Assembly: GCA_001692895.1 (NCBI GenBank)
Contig: KV748242.1
Coordinates: forward strand, 248,001 to 312,000
Reading direction: 5' to 3'
Length of the DNA: 64,000 nt
Origin: Cenococcum geophilum 1.58
Taxonomy: Eukaryota; Ascomycota; Dothideomycetes; Gloniales; Gloniaceae
Positions within the stretch are counted from its first letter, which is position 1; every line of letters starts with the position of its first letter. This document shows, one piece after another, positions 61,401 to 64,000 of this stretch. Below the pieces are notes generated by a model. It saw only the letters and a list, made by a program, of their open reading frames with translations, made no database searches and had not been told where the DNA came from. The position numbers and the translations under genes are program-made.

Positions 61401-63000
61401 TACGGCGTTAAGTATCCTTAATATCGACTTAACCTATAACCTAATTAATCCTTAGGTTGTATTCCTGTAACTAAGGCATTCCTAGCACTGCCTTATTATT
61501 TCCTAATAGTAATATATTAAAAGATATCTTAATCTATCTCTCTTTAATAGTTAACTAAATAGGTCCTGTTTTAAGATTAATAATGCCTCCTCTATAGGTT
61601 ATTAGATCTCCTAAAATTGTTACTAATAGGTAAGGTTCCTCCTTTTATCTATAAGGTAATCCCATTCTTTTGACCGCTATTAGTAAGATGTGGTTTCTTA
61701 TTACTCTACTATCTATTAGCACTTCGAACTGTTAATCTTACTACTTAACTTATAAATTTAGGTGTTGTCCTTAAATTCCTTTAAGGGTCTAAGGCTTTAC
61801 CACTAGCTCCCTCTAGTCCCGTAGGCCTCTACTTTTCCTAACTATTAGCTGTTTAATCCTATTTATACTTAGTCCAACTTTAGCCAATACTTAGTTTGCT
61901 TTTTGTCTTTAATATACTATAGACATATATTCTCTAGGTATTCCCACCACTATTATTTATTTAGGCATTCTTCTATAAGGAATCTTCCTAACTAAAGTAT
62001 TAAGTCTCCTAACTCCTAAACTTCTACTAGATACTAGCTATATATATACTTAGCATTTTAATACTTCTATTCTTCTACTAACTAATACATTCTTATAGGG
62101 TACTTTTAATTCTTGTTTTTTAGTGCTTTATATATATTGCACGCGTTATCTACACATACGATCTATAATAGTGTGTAATATACTTAGTGTCTTAGGTTAA
62201 CTCTTAGCTCGTCTTTATCCTTAAGTTTAAACCTTTCTTATGTTAATCTAAACGTCGCAACTTTATTCGCAGGTACTAAGATGCGTCTCTTGCTTCTCTA
62301 GTCCTTTAAACGCTCCTCTAAATCCTTTAATATTATAATTAAGGCTCCCTTAATATAACTTATCGCTTTTTCCGTAATTAGGTAGTCTTAAATAACTTTC
62401 TTATCTAACTACATATAGAAATCTTCCCACTCGTTATTGTGCCTTTGCCTATACCACCTTTGGTATAGCTACTAGAGTATATACAGTTTATTCGTAAGGA
62501 AGTATCTTCTTATTACTGCGTCGTAATAGCCCTTAGTGTGTCGTTCTTCGAACCTAGTTAGGATTCCTAAATCCTCTTCTCCTTCTAGTTCGGTAAGCTA
62601 CTTAGCTCTTAGTGTGCCTACCCTAGGCCTATTAGTAATTCTTTGTACTAGCGCTCTGTCCCTTATACGTCCTAATATGCTAGATCTTTTATCTAGTTTC
62701 TGTTCTTGCTATAAGGTAATTCTTACTCTAAATTCCTCTATGGTTTCTTTTCTTTCGCGTCTTATAAGTAGATCCTTAAAGTCTTCTTACTTCTTAATCT
62801 TGGTATCGGTCTTTTAATCCTTAGGCCGAACACTATATTCCCTTAGTAAGTCTTCTAAGTTTATATATCTGTCTCCTAGTCTAGTTGCTATTTATACTAC
62901 AGATTCTCTAATCTTGTTAATAGTCCTTATTTATATCTTAAAGTCTTGGTTCTATAGGATTCTTAATCCTAAGCTTGCTTCTAACTTTACTCCTGCTTTA
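58480..63000 (-). pseudogene. A4 pol polyprotein, RIP-broken
   Basis: Read on the minus strand, the order from right to left is: the unassigned domain (about 62950-61730), protease DSR near 61708, reverse transcriptase (about 61200-60560), RNase H (about 60350-59990), integrase (about 59740-58780, second zinc Cys kept in YLDCQ), and chromodomain (about 58620-58500). The catalytic YLDD reads YLDN near 60755, and FIKIDLRWAYHQIRI keeps a Trp lost in A1 and A3. An open + frame at 62536-62817 is an antisense shadow. Confidence 0.88.
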
Positions 63001-64000
63001 GTCTAATTAGACTTACTTAGTGTTCTTATCTCGTCTTAAGAGTTTTAAATCTTACTTATCTTGTTTTAAGAGTTTTGTGTCTATAGGAAACTCTATCCTA
63101 AGCTTATTTATATATCTTTAAACTAAGCTATTGCCCTACTCTATCGGTTTCTATCCGTTATAGGTCCTTAAGTATACCTTATCTTATCTTAAGAATCTTA
63201 GTCGTCTTTTATCTTATCTTAAGAATCTTAAGCCTTTAGCTTCTTGCCTTTATTAAGTGCTAAAGTAGTTCGCTGTCCTACTTCTTTTGCGTCTTGTAAA
63301 GCGATAGACATTATGTCTAGTGGGGTCTTAATCCCTACTAATATTCCCTATTCTATAGTGGAATTATCCTCTACCTCTATTATAATATCTTAGAGGTTAG
63401 TATACTCCTAGTAAGCTGCCTTTATTACCTTATTATTATAGAATGTTTCGCCTTTATTAAATTTATCGTCCTTAATATCCGATCTGCGAACTGGTTTATT
63501 GGTTTCTCTATACTCTATAGATTTTAGCTCCTATAGCTAATAGCTTACGCTATACTTAGCGTCTTTATAAATTTGGTATGCGTTATTATAACAAAACGTG
63601 AAACTTTTAATTAAATATTCTTTTGTTCCTCGTAGTATACTATCGTCCCTCTATATATATATGTCTTCTACTACTGGTCTAGTTCCCTTTATTATATAGT
63701 AACTTTAACCATCTTTATAATCCCTCGTAAAATAACCTTATTTCCTACAATTTATGCAAGCTCTATCTTTAAACCATTAACTTTGCTATAGAGTCCGCCT
63801 AAACGTCTTCTGCTACTGAGATCCCTGGTTTAGCCTCTACTCCCTAGTCCTATAATTACTAGATCCTTAACCTCTAGGTTTTTATAGTTTCTTACTTTAT
63901 CTCTTATAGGCTTCTTTAGTACCGCTTAGGTCCATTAGCTCTGCGCCATACTATAGTTTTTAATTTGGCTTTGGTTGTTGCGTACTTTACGTCTTATATA
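63001..64000 (-). pseudogene. A4 gag C-terminal part, truncated by window
   Basis: The zinc knuckle is at about 63755-63710 on the minus strand (CINCRKQGYFTRDY). Two Cys are retained while His and the last Cys are Tyr. It is followed by the Gln/Asp linker with repeats of AAGATTCTTAAGATAAGAT (63180-63235). The capsid start is outside the window. Confidence 0.78.

Larger units (their letters stand above)
57315..64000 (-). mobile_element. LTR retrotransposon A4 (minus strand), 5' end outside window
   Basis: This is an inverted family-A copy: 3' LTR at 57315-57737, then post-pol, pol and part of gag, leaving the window at the equivalent of about 29700 in A3. It is inserted in the family C fragment just after the protease. 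GAGCT at 57310-57314 is the expected target duplication on this side. Confidence 0.93.

Noticed and set aside
62536-62817. 93-codon plus-strand frame in A4
   Set aside because: It is antisense to the A4 pol region, and not open in the other A copies.

Overview
The window looks like a gene-poor, repeat-only compartment of a filamentous ascomycete (Pezizomycotina) genome. The evidence is the kind of elements present (fungal Ty3/gypsy chromoviruses, Helitrons, Tc1/mariner elements, MITEs) and the way they are broken. Nearly every glutamine or tryptophan position in the transposon reading frames is a TAG or TAA stop, Cys/His have become Tyr, and Asp/Glu have become Asn/Lys. CpA/TpG dinucleotides are rare while TpA is everywhere. 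That is the signature expected of repeat-induced point mutation (RIP). I found no intact host gene, tRNA, rRNA or CRISPR array, and I cannot name the species.

Layout. 1-5410: 3' part of LTR element A1 (+). 5411-6488: GTA/GCA-rich low-complexity DNA. 6489-14923: complete element A2 (+, TSD CTAAT) carrying a 192-bp solo-LTR-like insertion and a 424-bp MITE. 14924-16236: degenerate tandem arrays. 16237-21427: a giant palindrome with two arms of about 2.6 kb and a 7-bp spacer. 21428-26205: a mosaic of palindrome pieces, a 248-bp foldback MITE, a 12-bp tandem array, microsatellites, a 30-bp tandem repeat, a Helitron fragment and a second TA-flanked MITE. 26205-38391: element B1, split by complete element A3 (28463-36432, TSD AGATT). 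38633-41141: an unassigned 2.5-kb element with 78-bp inverted ends. 41666-41827: a small non-mutated coding remnant. 41899-43224: a Tc1/mariner element. 43428-53203: a B-family tandem composite (LTR-internal-LTR-truncated internal-LTR) inside one TSD (TACTC), itself inserted in a Helitron that resumes at 53204 and appears to end at a hairpin near 54907. 54908-57314: gag-protease piece of a third Ty3/gypsy family (C). 57315-64000: element A4 on the minus strand, leaving the window.

How the parts work together. The autonomous families once encoded gag, protease, reverse transcriptase, RNase H, integrase and a C-terminal chromodomain (A and B), a rolling-circle Rep (Helitron) or a DDE transposase (Tc1/mariner). 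All copies here are dead. The nesting gives a relative history: A3 is younger than B1, the B composite is younger than the Helitron it splits, and the MITE and solo LTR are younger than A2. Short insertions (192 bp, about 127 bp) are visibly less mutated than their hosts, as expected if RIP needs longer duplications.
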